The notes under the pieces were generated by a model. The model did no database searches and was not told where the DNA came from. It was given only the letters and a program-made list of their open reading frames with translations. A stretch of DNA of 60,377 nt from the NCBI RefSeq assembly GCF_009846885.1, contig NZ_WUWM01000037.1, forward strand, positions 1 through 60,377, in the 5' to 3' direction. The translations under genes and the position numbers were made by a program. Shown in pieces: positions 47,312 through 56,034 of this stretch. This stretch comes from Paenibacillus puerhi (lineage in GTDB: Bacteria > Bacillota > Bacilli > Paenibacillales > NBRC-103111). Every line of letters starts with the position of its first letter. The first letter of the stretch is position 1.

Positions 47312-48451
47312 CTAATCGGCAGACGGCTTCTTCGGCCCGATGACGTATACCGTATAACCGCGCTTCACCCCGAAGCGCTCGGCATACTTGTCACTCTGGA
47401 AGAAGACGTCAATCTTATTCCCCTTTACAGCACTGCCTGTATCTTCAGCCCGGCGGAAGCCTAGACCGTCGATATAGACCCACCAGCCGATCGGGATCAC
47501 TTTAGGGTCCACTGCAATCGTGCGACCTTCCGTTACCTTCGCACCCGAAGACGTTACGCCGTATTGCGGATGGCTCTCATCCTTCCCCGTCGATTCCGGC
47601 CCAGCCGAATAGGCGGTTAGCGTAACATTCTTAATCACTTGTTTGTATCCGAAGTTAACGCCGTTCTTCGTCACTTCCTCCACGTTCGGGGAAGAGGCGG
47701 ACAGAGCAACAACCGGACTTTTCGTACCTACAGCGACGATGCGCTGCTTACTCTCCGTATGCACGGCTTCTTCTACGACCTGCTCAGATACGAGCACGCC
47801 ATCCTCAAATACCTTCTCCGTCTTCTTCACGAGAAGACCTTCCTGACCTTCCTGCACCACTTGCTCTTTGCCCTTCAACAGCTGGGGCTCATTTTTCTTG
47901 ACGGTCTCGAACGCGATCGCTTCCTGCAGCTCGCCTTCTTCTTTTTTCACACGAATCACTTTAACTTCATCTTCCGGTGCAAGCTCGCTGTCCAGTGCCG
48001 GTACAACCTTATCCAGCTCGCCGAGCTCTACATTCAGCTCCTGCAAGGCGCTTGCTACCGTCTTGCCGACCGTGTATACCGTTTTGGTCTCACCGTCCAC
48101 CGTTAGCTGCAGCGGTGTCGAATGCGTAATCGTAATGCGGTCTCCCGACTTGATCTGCGTATCCAGCCCATGGGAAAGTCTATCGTAATCATTAACTGCA
48201 ATGCCTTGCTCATCCAGGATTCGTTGCAGGACAGCTTCACGGGTTTGGAACGTGCGTTCCTGTCCATCCACAACGAGCGATACGCGCTTAACGGCCGTAC
48301 CGTGTAACATCAGTAAGAACATGAAAGTCATAGCGAATGAAAGAAGTACACCAATCGTTATCATACGCAAGTTTCCATGCTTCCATCGCAACGCGAAGGT
48401 CATGCTGGATGATCGTCTTTCATGGGTTTGCTCAGGTGATACAGCTCCCAC
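47312..48451 (-). CDS. rpfB: RpfB/YabE-like wall-active protein (DUF348, G5, 3D domains)
   Basis: A 379-residue exported protein: one N-terminal transmembrane segment (about 30-52), two ubiquitin-like DUF348 repeats (VDGQERTFQTREAVLQRIL and VDGETKTVYTVGKTVASAL), a G5 domain (about 195-270) and a C-terminal 3D domain (LTAYSAGPEST, VDPKVIPIGWWVYIDG, EDTGSAVKGNKIDVFF) with the three aspartates of lytic transglycosylase-type folds. GTG at 48451 follows AAGGAGG by 9 nt, better than an upstream ATG at 48496. It is controlled by a c-di-AMP riboswitch. Confidence 0.94.
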   Translation of the reverse strand: MGAVSPEQTHERRSSSMTFALRWKHGNLRMITIGVLLSFAMTFMFLLMLHGTAVKRVSLVVDGQERTFQTREAVLQRILDEQGIAVNDYDRLSHGLDTQIKSGDRITITHSTPLQLTVDGETKTVYTVGKTVASALQELNVELGELDKVVPALDSELAPEDEVKVIRVKKEEGELQEAIAFETVKKNEPQLLKGKEQVVQEGQEGLLVKKTEKVFEDGVLVSEQVVEEAVHTESKQRIVAVGTKSPVVALSASSPNVEEVTKNGVNFGYKQVIKNVTLTAYSAGPESTGKDESHPQYGVTSSGAKVTEGRTIAVDPKVIPIGWWVYIDGLGFRRAEDTGSAVKGNKIDVFFQSDKYAERFGVKRGYTVYVIGPKKPSAD

Positions 48452-48644
48452 TTGTTCGGTCCTCCTTAAAGCCTCGCCATTTTGAGTGTTATGCATGATT
48501 AGAGTCTGACGCGACTATGGTAAATTGTTTTGACTACATTACCAACGTTTGTTCCGCTGTCATCAGAGCCGCCACTTGCCTGCTACGTCCCCCCTTCGGG
48601 TGCATCTTGGTGCTTGGACATTTATCCCATTGACGGGGAAACAC

Positions 48645-48705
48645 AAAAAAGTCAGCGGAGAAGAGGAACCTTCCCGTGACTTTTTTCATTTGGCCCAAAT
48701 GAAAA
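48645..48705 (-). terminator. Riboswitch expression platform
   Basis: AAAAAAGTCA and TGACTTTTTT (48686-48645) form an intrinsic terminator. Directly 5' of it lies a perfect 11-bp inverted repeat TTTTCATTTGG-g-CCAAATGAAAA (48705-48683), which shares its last bases with the terminator's 5' arm, so the two hairpins may compete. Confidence 0.8.
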
Positions 48706-48732
48706 TGTAAGCACACGACAATCGTTACCTCT

Positions 48733-48898
48733 CTCTGGACGCTTACGAGGTTAGCTGACGGATTCGGACTTGAGAGTCGCCCTACCTCTTGCGCACAAGT
48801 GCGCTCAAGGATTCACCCCTAAAAAAACACCCCGGAATCGGATAAGCGATCGGCCGTGATGTGGTTCCCCCGTTTCCCTTACGGAAACTCAGCGATGT
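48733..48898 (-). promoter_or_regulatory. Cyclic-di-AMP riboswitch (ydaO/yuaA class)
   Basis: The minus strand carries the class signatures in order: CGCTGAG, GGGGGAACCAC, GGGGTGAATCC, TAGGGCGACTCTC, CCGAATCCGTCAGCTAACCT and GTAAGCG closing stem P1. Known members turn genes off when c-di-AMP is high and often control wall hydrolases, potassium uptake and osmolyte genes. A terminator follows and the regulated gene is the RpfB/YabE-like protein. Sequence 48899-49141, upstream of it, should hold the promoter; a TATACT lies near 48971 but no good -35 was found. Confidence 0.96.
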
Positions 48899-49141
48899 TG
48901 GAAATGTTATGATCGTATGAAGTTATTATTGAGTGTACGACGGCGAGGCTTCGGTTGTAAAGTATACAAACCGAGAAAAAAAGAGCGAATTTGATTCGAA
49001 TCTGCCACTTTTAGCGCTTTTGAGCGATCAAAACCCATCTATTTCTCGACGGGACGTAGTTTTTCACTCCTTTTACTCCCGTTTTCTTGATTCGTTATAT
49101 GGAACTAGGTTTGTGAATGCGTTTTCTTAGGGCTTGGAGGG

Positions 49142-49909
49142 TCAGGTCATCCGAAAAAGCTCCATCGCGTTTCGGGTCGTAATTTCCGCTAATTCCTCTA
49201 CGGAAATGCCTTTTATTTCCGCTGCCGTTTCTGCGACCAGACGTACATATGCAGACTCATTTCTCTTGCCGCGATATGGATGTGGAGCCAGATAAGGGGC
49301 GTCTGTCTCAATCAACAGGCGATCGAGCGGCACCTTTTCCAGCACCTCTTTCGGCTGCTTGGCATTTTTGAACGTGACGGGCCCTCCGAAGGAAATATAG
49401 AAATTCATGTCCAGACACATTTTAGCCGTTTCCCAGCTGCCCGAGTAGCAGTGCATCACTCCGCCCACCTGGGCCGCTTGCTCCTCGCGCAGCGTCTGAA
49501 CCACGTCACGATGCGCATCCCGGTTATGAATGGCGATAGGAAGTCCGACCCTTCGAGCCAGCCGGATCTGTTCCCGGAACACCCGATCCTGGACATCCTT
49601 CGGGGACGTGTCCCAATAATAATCAAGCCCGATCTCCCCTATGGCGACCACCTTATCGTGGGAACAAAGCGACTCGAGCCAGGCCAGATCCTCTTCCGTC
49701 ATATCCTTGGCATCGGTCGGGTGCCATCCCACAGTCGAATAAATGAATTCGTACTGCTCGGCAAGTGCCAGCGAGGTAGGAATCGTCTCCTGATTGAAGC
49801 CTACGTTCACGATTCGACGAATTCCATTTTCCTGTGCGCGGGCAATCACTTCATGTCGGTCTTCATCGAATTGGGGTGCATTCAAATGAGCATGGGTGTC
49901 GATCAACAT
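49142..49909 (-). CDS. tatD: TatD family metal-dependent DNase
   Basis: A 255-residue TIM-barrel hydrolase (YabD) with metal ligands in DTHAHL at residues 4-9, GEIGLDYYWD near 93, IHNRDAH near 129, HCYSGSWE near 155 and ETDAPYL near 204. It probably degrades or repairs DNA as a 3'-5' exonuclease; the cellular role in Firmicutes is not settled. It lies between the ywfO-like gene and the riboswitch-controlled rpfB. Confidence 0.94.
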   Translation of the reverse strand: MLIDTHAHLNAPQFDEDRHEVIARAQENGIRRIVNVGFNQETIPTSLALAEQYEFIYSTVGWHPTDAKDMTEEDLAWLESLCSHDKVVAIGEIGLDYYWDTSPKDVQDRVFREQIRLARRVGLPIAIHNRDAHRDVVQTLREEQAAQVGGVMHCYSGSWETAKMCLDMNFYISFGGPVTFKNAKQPKEVLEKVPLDRLLIETDAPYLAPHPYRGKRNESAYVRLVAETAAEIKGISVEELAEITTRNAMELFRMT

Positions 49910-49941
49910 ACAAAGTTCTCCTTTTGATGGTCGTATTTTGG

Positions 49942-49972
49942 CGGGCTAGTCCGCTCAAGTCGGACAGGCCCG
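49942..49972 (-). other. Hairpin in the ywfO-tatD spacer
   Basis: CGGGCCTGTCCG/CGGACTAGCCCG can form a strong interrupted stem 33 bp after the ywfO stop, but no T run follows on the minus strand (CCAAAATACG). It may stabilise the 3' end of the upstream mRNA; it is not a canonical terminator. Confidence 0.4.
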
Positions 49973-50004
49973 TGTTCTTTATAGAAGAAACACCATTTGC
50001 CGGT

Positions 50005-51288
50005 TTACAGATCGAATAACCTCCGTACTTCGGAATTCAGCTCCGGCAGCTGCTTCAACATCAGATCACGCGGGTAATACAGGTGGTATTTCCCCATCTG
50101 GATGCCGCTGATCGAACGAACAATTTCGGATCTATGCGAGATTTCGGTTAGCTGTTCCTGGGAGTCGAGCAAAAGAATCGGCAGCTTCTCATCCTGCTCG
50201 CCCGGACGGTAGACGTCATAGGACTGATCCGAGGGGAAGTCCACCTCCAGGTAATAAACCGGATCGATGCCGATAGCCGCCAGCTGCTCGCGGAGCCGCT
50301 CCAGCAGTCCTACATCCAAGATTTCTAGCGTCACGTACTTGAACAAGCGTCTCTGCAGAAAACGGCAGCACAAGTCGGATAATATCGGATCTTCCTCCAT
50401 CGTCCACTGCATCAATGTCGTTTGCATGAACGCTTCATCCAGCAAATAATATTCGTCACACGTCAGCTTGCGCTCAAACAGGGCAGGCAGCGGCTTCAGC
50501 AGCGATCGGAACAGGAAGCCCTCCTCATACAGGTGCTTGGCTCTTTGAAAAATCTTGTGCAGGGTTATCTCGGCGCTACGGGTAACGGGATGGAAGTAAA
50601 CCTGCCAATACATCTGATACCGAGACATGAGGTAATCCTCGACGGCGTGCATCCCGCTATCCTTAACGACAATATGCCCCTTGTAGGGCCTCATGACCCG
50701 CAGGATGCGCTCCAGATCGAAAGTTCCGTAGTTGACACCGGTAAAATAAGCATCCCTGAGCAGGTAGTCCATCCGGTCCGCATCCAATTGACTGGAGACG
50801 AGGCTCACTACAATCTCTTGGCGATAGGTTTTGGCGATTACGCCGGCTACTTCCTGGGGAAATGTCGGAGAGACGCGCCTCAGCACCTCGTTGACCTCCG
50901 TATCGCCAAGCACGATGCGGCAGGACCACTCCTCATGATGCGCGCCGAACGTTTTCTCAATAGAATGAGAGAAGGGCCCATGCCCCACATCATGCAGCAG
51001 CGCCGCGCACAGGCACAGCAGCCGCTCATCTTTCGGCCAGTCTTCGTATTGGTTGCGTTCGAACTGCGAAATAATCTTACGCGTCACTTCGTAGACGCCC
51101 AGCGAGTGGGAGAACCGGCTGTGTTCGGCGCCATGGAACGTCAGGAAGCAGGTGCCGAGCTGGCGGATACGGCGCAGCCGTTGAAACTCCCGCGTATTGA
51201 TGAGATCCCAAATCGTCTGATCCTGCACATAAATATATTTATGAACCGGATCTTTAAATACCTTCTCTTCCTGTAAGGGATAACTCAT
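50005..51288 (-). CDS. ywfO: HD-domain phosphohydrolase, YwfO-like
   Basis: A 427-residue dGTPase-like protein. The HD motif region reads EHSRFSHSLGVYEVTR near residue 53 and ALLHDVGHGPFSHSIEK near 95, giving the His and HD metal ligands. QLDADRMDYLLRDAYFTG near 175 is typical of the SAMHD1/dNTPase-like group. The start at 51288 (MSYPLQEEK) follows AAAGGAGG. metS stands here in B. subtilis; this gene is elsewhere there. Three exact Spo0A boxes lie in the divergent region shared with abrB. Substrate is inferred, not shown. Confidence 0.88.
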   Translation of the reverse strand: MSYPLQEEKVFKDPVHKYIYVQDQTIWDLINTREFQRLRRIRQLGTCFLTFHGAEHSRFSHSLGVYEVTRKIISQFERNQYEDWPKDERLLCLCAALLHDVGHGPFSHSIEKTFGAHHEEWSCRIVLGDTEVNEVLRRVSPTFPQEVAGVIAKTYRQEIVVSLVSSQLDADRMDYLLRDAYFTGVNYGTFDLERILRVMRPYKGHIVVKDSGMHAVEDYLMSRYQMYWQVYFHPVTRSAEITLHKIFQRAKHLYEEGFLFRSLLKPLPALFERKLTCDEYYLLDEAFMQTTLMQWTMEEDPILSDLCCRFLQRRLFKYVTLEILDVGLLERLREQLAAIGIDPVYYLEVDFPSDQSYDVYRPGEQDEKLPILLLDSQEQLTEISHRSEIVRSISGIQMGKYHLYYPRDLMLKQLPELNSEVRRLFDL

Positions 51289-51322
51289 AGTAACGCCTCC
51301 TTTATAAAAAATCATTAAGCAT

Positions 51323-51360
51323 TTCGACAAAATCATTTTTTTATCCAAGGGCCTGTCGAA
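51323..51360. promoter_or_regulatory. Two exact Spo0A boxes in front of ywfO
   Basis: TGTCGAA occurs on the minus strand at 51323-51329 and on the plus strand at 51354-51360, in convergent orientation, 35-72 bp upstream of the ywfO start. A third exact copy serves abrB at 51595-51601. No convincing sigma-A promoter could be assigned to ywfO. Confidence 0.55.
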
Positions 51361-51550
51361 TAATGTTTGTTCATTTCTTCCAAAAATGTTTGATGGAATA
51401 GCCCCCCCTTTCGCTTGCAACAGTAGGCAATCGGCTTTCATTCCAACGCAAACGATCATGCTCTCCAGCAGCGGCCGGGTGCGCTGACTTCAGGCCTGGC
51501 CCGGTCTATCAAACACGTCTAAATGTGCAATGAAAATCTGTAATTTTAGG

Positions 51551-51611
51551 TTGACTATTTTGGGAATGGTTGGTATCATATGTATAAAGAAATATGTCGA
51601 AACATGACGAT
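51551..51611 (+). promoter_or_regulatory. abrB promoter with downstream Spo0A boxes
   Basis: -35 TTGACT (51551-51556), 17-bp spacer, -10 TATCAT (51574-51579). Just downstream of the expected start lie an exact Spo0A box TGTCGAA (51595-51601) and TGACGAT (51605-51611, one mismatch), spaced 10 bp. B. subtilis abrB has the same arrangement, through which Spo0A-P represses it. Confidence 0.85.
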
Positions 51612-51673
51612 AATTTTTTTTATTCCGCTACACCAATAGTTTAAACGGACTTCTGAGAGAGGGGAATTTTATT

Positions 51674-51928
51674 ATGATGAAATCTACAGGTATTGTTAGA
51701 AAGGTCGACGAACTGGGTCGTGTTGTTATTCCCATTGAACTGCGCAGAACGCTTGGTATCGGCGAGAAAGACGCCTTGGAAATTTATGTGGACGGCGAAA
51801 GAATCATGTTGAAAAAATACGAGCCTGCCTGTATTTTCTGCAGCAACGCCGAGAATGTATCCTATTTTAAGGGAAAAATCGTTTGTCACGAATGTTTATC
51901 CGAGATGCCAATACCTGTGACAAAATAA
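51674..51928 (+). CDS. abrB: Transition-state regulator AbrB
   Basis: An 84-residue repressor of post-exponential genes. The N-terminal swapped-hairpin domain (STGIVRKVDELGRVVIP, ELRRTLGI) is nearly identical to B. subtilis AbrB. Instead of the usual multimerisation tail it has CIFC at residues 55-58 and CHEC near 73-76, which could bind zinc. It is one of only two plus-strand genes here. The start is the second ATG region MMKSTG after GAGGGGAA; the first ATG at 51674 is kept. Its promoter carries Spo0A boxes. Confidence 0.96.
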   Translation: MMKSTGIVRKVDELGRVVIPIELRRTLGIGEKDALEIYVDGERIMLKKYEPACIFCSNAENVSYFKGKIVCHECLSEMPIPVTK

Positions 51929-52000
51929 AAAAAATAGGTTATAATAGAGATAGCAAATTTAACTATGGTAATTCTAACCTTTTTCATATCTCCTCTTGAT

Positions 52001-52038
52001 CCCTGAGTCGGGCTTTTCCCGAATCAGGGACTTTTTTT
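52001..52038 (+). terminator. Terminator of abrB
   Basis: CCCTGAGTCGGG-cttt-tCCCGAATCAGGG is followed by seven T on the plus strand. No T run on the minus side, so it serves abrB rather than rsmI. Confidence 0.92.
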
Positions 52039-52055
52039 GGGCCGAATTAGACCCA

Positions 52056-52931
52056 TTAACGCTCACGATGCAATTCATTATAAAGCTCCCGCTTCGGCAG
52101 CCCCCGATCCTGCGCGGCGAGCTTGATCGCTTCCTTGCGTTCATGCCCCTCCGCTTCGTACTTGTCGACATGAGCCTGCGGAGTAAGCCCGCTCCACCAC
52201 GTATCCGCCTGCTCTTCTTCTGAGCTCCCCGCTTGCAAAATAAAGCAATATTCCCCTTGGGGCGGGTTCTCCTCCAGATACTCCAAGCATTCGCGGATAG
52301 TCCCCCGAATCGCCTCTTCATACCTCTTGGTCAGCTCCCGTACCAAGCACAGCTCCCTATCCTCTCCTAAAGTCTCAGCCATCCGCTTCAAGCTCTTGAC
52401 GATGCGGTGAGGCGATTCATAGCCGACGATCGTTCCGCTTTCCCTTTTCCATCCGGCCAGCTCCTGCTGCATGGGCTTCGCCTCCCGGGGGGGAAAGCCC
52501 ACGAACGTGAATCGGTCCGTCGGCAGCCCGGATATAATGAGAGCGGACAAGGCTGCATTCGCGCCCGGAATGGGAATGACCGGCACGTCCGCTTCAATAG
52601 CCAGCCGAACCAGGTCGACTCCCGGATCGCAGATCGCGGGCAATCCCGCATCGCTGACCAGCGCGATATCGGCTCCGCTTGTCAATAACCGGATCAGCTC
52701 GGGTCCGCTCGCCTGTTTGTTGTGTTCATGGTAAGCGACGAGCCTCGTGGATATTTCGAAGTGCGAAAGCAGCTTGCGCGTCTGCCTGGTGTCCTCAGCC
52801 GCGATCCACTTGACCTCGCGCAGAATACGTACGGCCCGGTAGGTCATATCCTCCAGATTGCCAATGGGCGTCCCCACCAGATAAAGCCGGCCAGTCGGCT
52901 GCGCTTCACTATAGCTTTTTTGTATATTCAC
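52056..52931 (-). CDS. rsmI: 16S rRNA (cytidine-1402-2'-O)-methyltransferase
   Basis: A tetrapyrrole-methylase-fold enzyme of 291 residues: LYLVGTPIGNLEDMTYRA at residues 17-34, the SDAGLPAICDPG loop near 93, and IPGANAALSALIISGLP near 118. It modifies C1402 in the decoding region of 16S rRNA. It corresponds to yabC in B. subtilis; yazA, which precedes it there, is missing. It starts 18 bp after trmN6. Confidence 0.94.
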   Translation of the reverse strand: MNIQKSYSEAQPTGRLYLVGTPIGNLEDMTYRAVRILREVKWIAAEDTRQTRKLLSHFEISTRLVAYHEHNKQASGPELIRLLTSGADIALVSDAGLPAICDPGVDLVRLAIEADVPVIPIPGANAALSALIISGLPTDRFTFVGFPPREAKPMQQELAGWKRESGTIVGYESPHRIVKSLKRMAETLGEDRELCLVRELTKRYEEAIRGTIRECLEYLEENPPQGEYCFILQAGSSEEEQADTWWSGLTPQAHVDKYEAEGHERKEAIKLAAQDRGLPKRELYNELHRER

Positions 52932-52949
52932 GCTTATCGGTTCCTTTGC

Positions 52950-53723
52950 TTAGTAAGTGTCGGGGTCGTGCTCCAACGTCAACCGGCGGCCAAAATACAC
53001 ATCCGCCAGTTCATCGCTGTACTCCGTCTGATTTTTATACACAATAAGCGGAGGCAATGTCCTCAGCTCCGGCTTGCCATCCCGCATTCCTTCGATAAGC
53101 ACCATATTCGCTTCTTGATCTGCTCGCGGGTGCACGAAGCGGATACGCTTCGGTTCAATCCGGTACTGCCGCATCAGGAAGCAAATGTCGACCAAACGAC
53201 TTGGACGATGCACCATCGCAACCTTGCCGCCAGTTCGAACAAGCCGGCTGCTGACCCGGATCACGTCCTCCAGCGTGCAGAACAGCTCGTGGCGAGCCGC
53301 CGCAAAATGCTCATTGAGGTTTTGATCCCCGTTTGGGACGGGCAGATAAGGAGGATTAACAGTGAGGGCATCGAACAAGCCGTGCCCCACTTCCTCCAGA
53401 GCTTGACGTAGGTCGCCATGCCGGATGTCGATTTGATTCTCCAGCCCATTGAGCCTGACGTTGCGCCGGGCCATCTCCGCAAGCTTGTCCTGAATCTCGA
53501 TGGCCGTGATCTGGGCCTTCGTTCTTGTCGTCAGCAGTAACGGGATCACGCCATTGCCCGTACACAGATCCATGATTCGGCCCCGCTGCGGAAGAGAGCA
53601 GAACCGCGCCAGCAGAACCGCATCCAGCGAGAAGCTGAATACGTCGTCGCTCTGTATAATTTTTAAGTCTTGAGTTAACAAATCATCTATTCGTTCTCTG
53701 TCAAATATCGGTACAGCTTCCAC
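52950..53723 (-). CDS. trmN6: tRNA1(Val) (adenine37-N6)-methyltransferase (YabB-like)
   Basis: A 257-residue class I methyltransferase. The SAM motif is IMDLCTGNGVIPLLL near residue 50, the acidic ligand follows in AIEIQDKLAEMARRN and the N6-adenine catalytic motif is NPPYLP near 123. It begins DDLLTQDLKIIQ as in YabB. Neighbours are rsmI downstream and yabA upstream, past a terminator. The exact target base is taken from the family. Confidence 0.92.
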   Translation of the reverse strand: MEAVPIFDRERIDDLLTQDLKIIQSDDVFSFSLDAVLLARFCSLPQRGRIMDLCTGNGVIPLLLTTRTKAQITAIEIQDKLAEMARRNVRLNGLENQIDIRHGDLRQALEEVGHGLFDALTVNPPYLPVPNGDQNLNEHFAAARHELFCTLEDVIRVSSRLVRTGGKVAMVHRPSRLVDICFLMRQYRIEPKRIRFVHPRADQEANMVLIEGMRDGKPELRTLPPLIVYKNQTEYSDELADVYFGRRLTLEHDPDTY

Positions 53724-53746
53724 GCAGACAACTCCTCTTAGCTTCC

Positions 53747-53780
53747 AAAAAAACCGTAGAGAAGTTGCTCCTCCCTACGG
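53747..53780 (-). terminator. Terminator of yabA
   Basis: CCGTAGGGAG/CTTCTCTACGG is followed by seven T on the minus strand, nine bases after the yabA stop. Confidence 0.9.
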
Positions 53781-53789
53781 CTGGCATTC

Positions 53790-54143
53790 TTATTTATTCA
53801 GAAATGACATGCAGAACAAACAATCGCCTTCCGTCCGCAAATGTCCGTAATTCACATTGCAGATATGAAAGCCCTCCTGATAGATCCGTGCCAGGTTATC
53901 CAGTCCTTCACCGGCCGATTCCTTCGGTCCTATCAATTCTTGTTGAAGGCGAACCACAGCCGGAGCAGCCGGACCGGCCTCTTTCTTTAACAGCTTTCGC
54001 AGCTGGCTGTTTTCTATACTTAGCCGCTTATTCTCTTCAAGCAATTCAATCACATGCTGCTTCATCTGGCCAAGCTCCGCATAGAACGAGCCCACTTGCT
54101 CTTCCATTTGGTCGATTTGCACGAAAATATCCCGTTTCACCAC
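53790..54143 (-). CDS. yabA: Replication initiation control protein YabA
   Basis: Bridges DnaA and DnaN to restrain initiation. The 117 residues comprise an N-terminal leucine-zipper-like coiled coil (about 10-55, [21 protein letters not shown]) and a C-terminal zinc module [22 protein letters not shown] at 54143 (VVKRDIF) is chosen, with GAGGTGA eight bases before; a second GTG follows and a start at 54155 is possible. It closes the run from yaaO to yabA. Confidence 0.94.
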   Translation of the reverse strand: MVKRDIFVQIDQMEEQVGSFYAELGQMKQHVIELLEENKRLSIENSQLRKLLKKEAGPAAPAVVRLQQELIGPKESAGEGLDNLARIYQEGFHICNVNYGHLRTEGDCLFCMSFLNK

Positions 54144-54198
54144 GATTGACATCACCTCTACTCCGCTGGGAGCCGTTCCCCTACTTCCGGGCGCTTGC

Positions 54199-55002
54199 TT
54201 AGTGGTGCTCTACCACATCATCTAACGGTAGATCCATCACTTTTTTCAAATCGAATATTTGTACTTTAGCCATGCGCTCCCCGACGTTCAGCGAAACGAG
54301 ACGTCCATTGCCGAATGAGGTCACCACTTCGCTGCCTACACGAGGAAGATCGTCCTTGGCGCTTTCATAATTATCATGCTCATATTTCAAGCAGCACATC
54401 AATCGGCCGCATAGTCCCGATATCTTCGTCGGATTAAGGGACAGATTTTGATCCTTAGCCATTTTGATCGAGACCGGCTCGAAGTCTCCCAGGAAGGAAG
54501 AGCAGCACAGGATTCGGCCGCATGGGCCAATTCCCCCCAGCATCTTGGCCTCGTCCCTTACACCGATCTGACGAAGCTCGATCCGGGTACGGAAGACGCT
54601 GGCCAGATCCTTCACCAGCTCCCGGAAGTCGACCCGTCCTTCGGCTGTAAAATAAAAAATAATTTTATTGCGATCGAATGTATATTCAACATCGACCAGC
54701 TTCATTCGGAGCTGGTGATCCTTAATCTTTTCCTGGCATACGGCAAATGCATGCTTCGCCGCCTGCTTATTATCCTCAACAAGCTGCGCATCCTGATGGT
54801 CCGCAATTCGGATCACCTTCTTCAGCGGCAGCACCACATCACTCTCGCCCACCGTTCTGCGTCCGATGACGACTTTACCGTACTCGACACCTCGGGCCGT
54901 CTCGACGATAACCGAGCTATCGGGATCGACCGGCAGATCGCTGGGATCGAAATAATAAATTTTACCCGCTTTTTTGAAGCGGACCCCTACAACGGAGAAC
55001 AA
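54199..55002 (-). CDS. ricT: PSP1-domain protein RicT (YaaT)
   Basis: A subunit of the Y-complex (with RicA and RicF) that binds Fe-S clusters, works with RNase Y in mRNA maturation and promotes Spo0A phosphorylation. The 267 residues contain the PSP1 block [15 protein letters not shown] and the cysteine motifs [10 protein letters not shown] and CGLC-like [11 protein letters not shown] at 55002 is the start, just after the holB stop, with AAGGGGG seven bases before. Confidence 0.94.
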   Translation of the reverse strand: MFSVVGVRFKKAGKIYYFDPSDLPVDPDSSVIVETARGVEYGKVVIGRRTVGESDVVLPLKKVIRIADHQDAQLVEDNKQAAKHAFAVCQEKIKDHQLRMKLVDVEYTFDRNKIIFYFTAEGRVDFRELVKDLASVFRTRIELRQIGVRDEAKMLGGIGPCGRILCCSSFLGDFEPVSIKMAKDQNLSLNPTKISGLCGRLMCCLKYEHDNYESAKDDLPRVGSEVVTSFGNGRLVSLNVGERMAKVQIFDLKKVMDLPLDDVVEHH

Positions 55003-55004
55003 TC

Positions 55005-55982
55005 CTACACCCCCTTAAGCTGTATCAATATGTGTTCCAGCGTGAGCTGGGGATTGGCATGAAACCGCAATCTCTTTTGCGTCTCGATCGCTTGCTCCAT
55101 ACAAGCGATCCAATGCTCGGGCGGACGGCTAAGCGCCTCCCGGGCCATCCAATCGATTTGGTCGGAGAATACAAGCTCCTCCCGACGTCCTGTTCCGAGC
55201 TGAACCATATCCTTCAGCCATAGAATGAGCATGTCGAGCCAAAGCCCAATCTTGTCGCTAAGCTCGCCCTTCAGCAGCTTCTGCTGAGAAATCAGCAGCG
55301 CGGCAGGCAAGCGGGACAAGCTCTCCTTTGTCAATTGTATCACTAGGTTTCGAATCTCTGCAAACCCATTTCCTTGAATCATGTCCCGTGCCGCCTCCGG
55401 TCCAGCCGCCAGATGGACGGCCGCTTGTACAAGCAGAGGAGCTTGTCCTTCGGCTAGCAGCAGATCCTGCATCCGGCTCCGGGCCATCGGAAGGAATGGT
55501 ACCCATTGCGACCTGGAACGGATCGTCGGAAGCAGGGCCTGTCCATTATCTGTAATCAGAACGGCTACCACCTGCGAGGCCGGTTCCTCGAGAAATTTTA
55601 GTAAGCTGTTGGCGGCCTGGGTCGTCATCCGATCCGCCGATTCCAGCACGTACATCTTGATCCCGGATGCTGTCGAGCGATAGGCAAACTGCTTCTGCAG
55701 CTCTCTGATCTGCTCAATTTTAATAGATGCGCCGTCCGGTACCACCCAGTGGAGATCCGGATGGTTCCCGTGCTCCACCTTCCTGCACTCCAGACATTCC
55801 CCGCACGCATCATCCGGCAATACCTTGCAGTATAAGGCCATCGCGAAGGCTTTGGCCATAGCTCGCCGACCGGAGCCGGCAGGTCCCGTAAAGATATAAG
55901 CATGCGATACCTTGTCCGTACGAATGCTTGTCTGAAGCATCTGCTTGACGCGTTCTTGTCCGATGACCGATTGAAAAGACAT
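55005..55982 (-). CDS. holB: DNA polymerase III delta prime subunit
   Basis: A clamp-loader subunit. The 325-residue AAA+ protein has the degenerate P loop GPAGSGRRAMAKA (Lys replaced by Arg, typical for delta prime), a zinc module CGECLEC with nearby Cys, and SRSQW in the sensor region. The start at 55982 (MSFQSVIGQERV) follows AAAGGA. Its stop lies 2 bp before ricT, so they are coupled. Confidence 0.95.
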   Translation of the reverse strand: MSFQSVIGQERVKQMLQTSIRTDKVSHAYIFTGPAGSGRRAMAKAFAMALYCKVLPDDACGECLECRKVEHGNHPDLHWVVPDGASIKIEQIRELQKQFAYRSTASGIKMYVLESADRMTTQAANSLLKFLEEPASQVVAVLITDNGQALLPTIRSRSQWVPFLPMARSRMQDLLLAEGQAPLLVQAAVHLAAGPEAARDMIQGNGFAEIRNLVIQLTKESLSRLPAALLISQQKLLKGELSDKIGLWLDMLILWLKDMVQLGTGRREELVFSDQIDWMAREALSRPPEHWIACMEQAIETQKRLRFHANPQLTLEHILIQLKGV

Positions 55983-56034
55983 GATGCTCAATTTCCTTTC
56001 CTTTATCCCAAGAGGACGCATGACGACCGTTTTT

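Noticed and set aside
48534..48716. 60-codon open frame in the rpfB leader
   Set aside because: It runs through the riboswitch terminator and has no ribosome site or conserved sequence.
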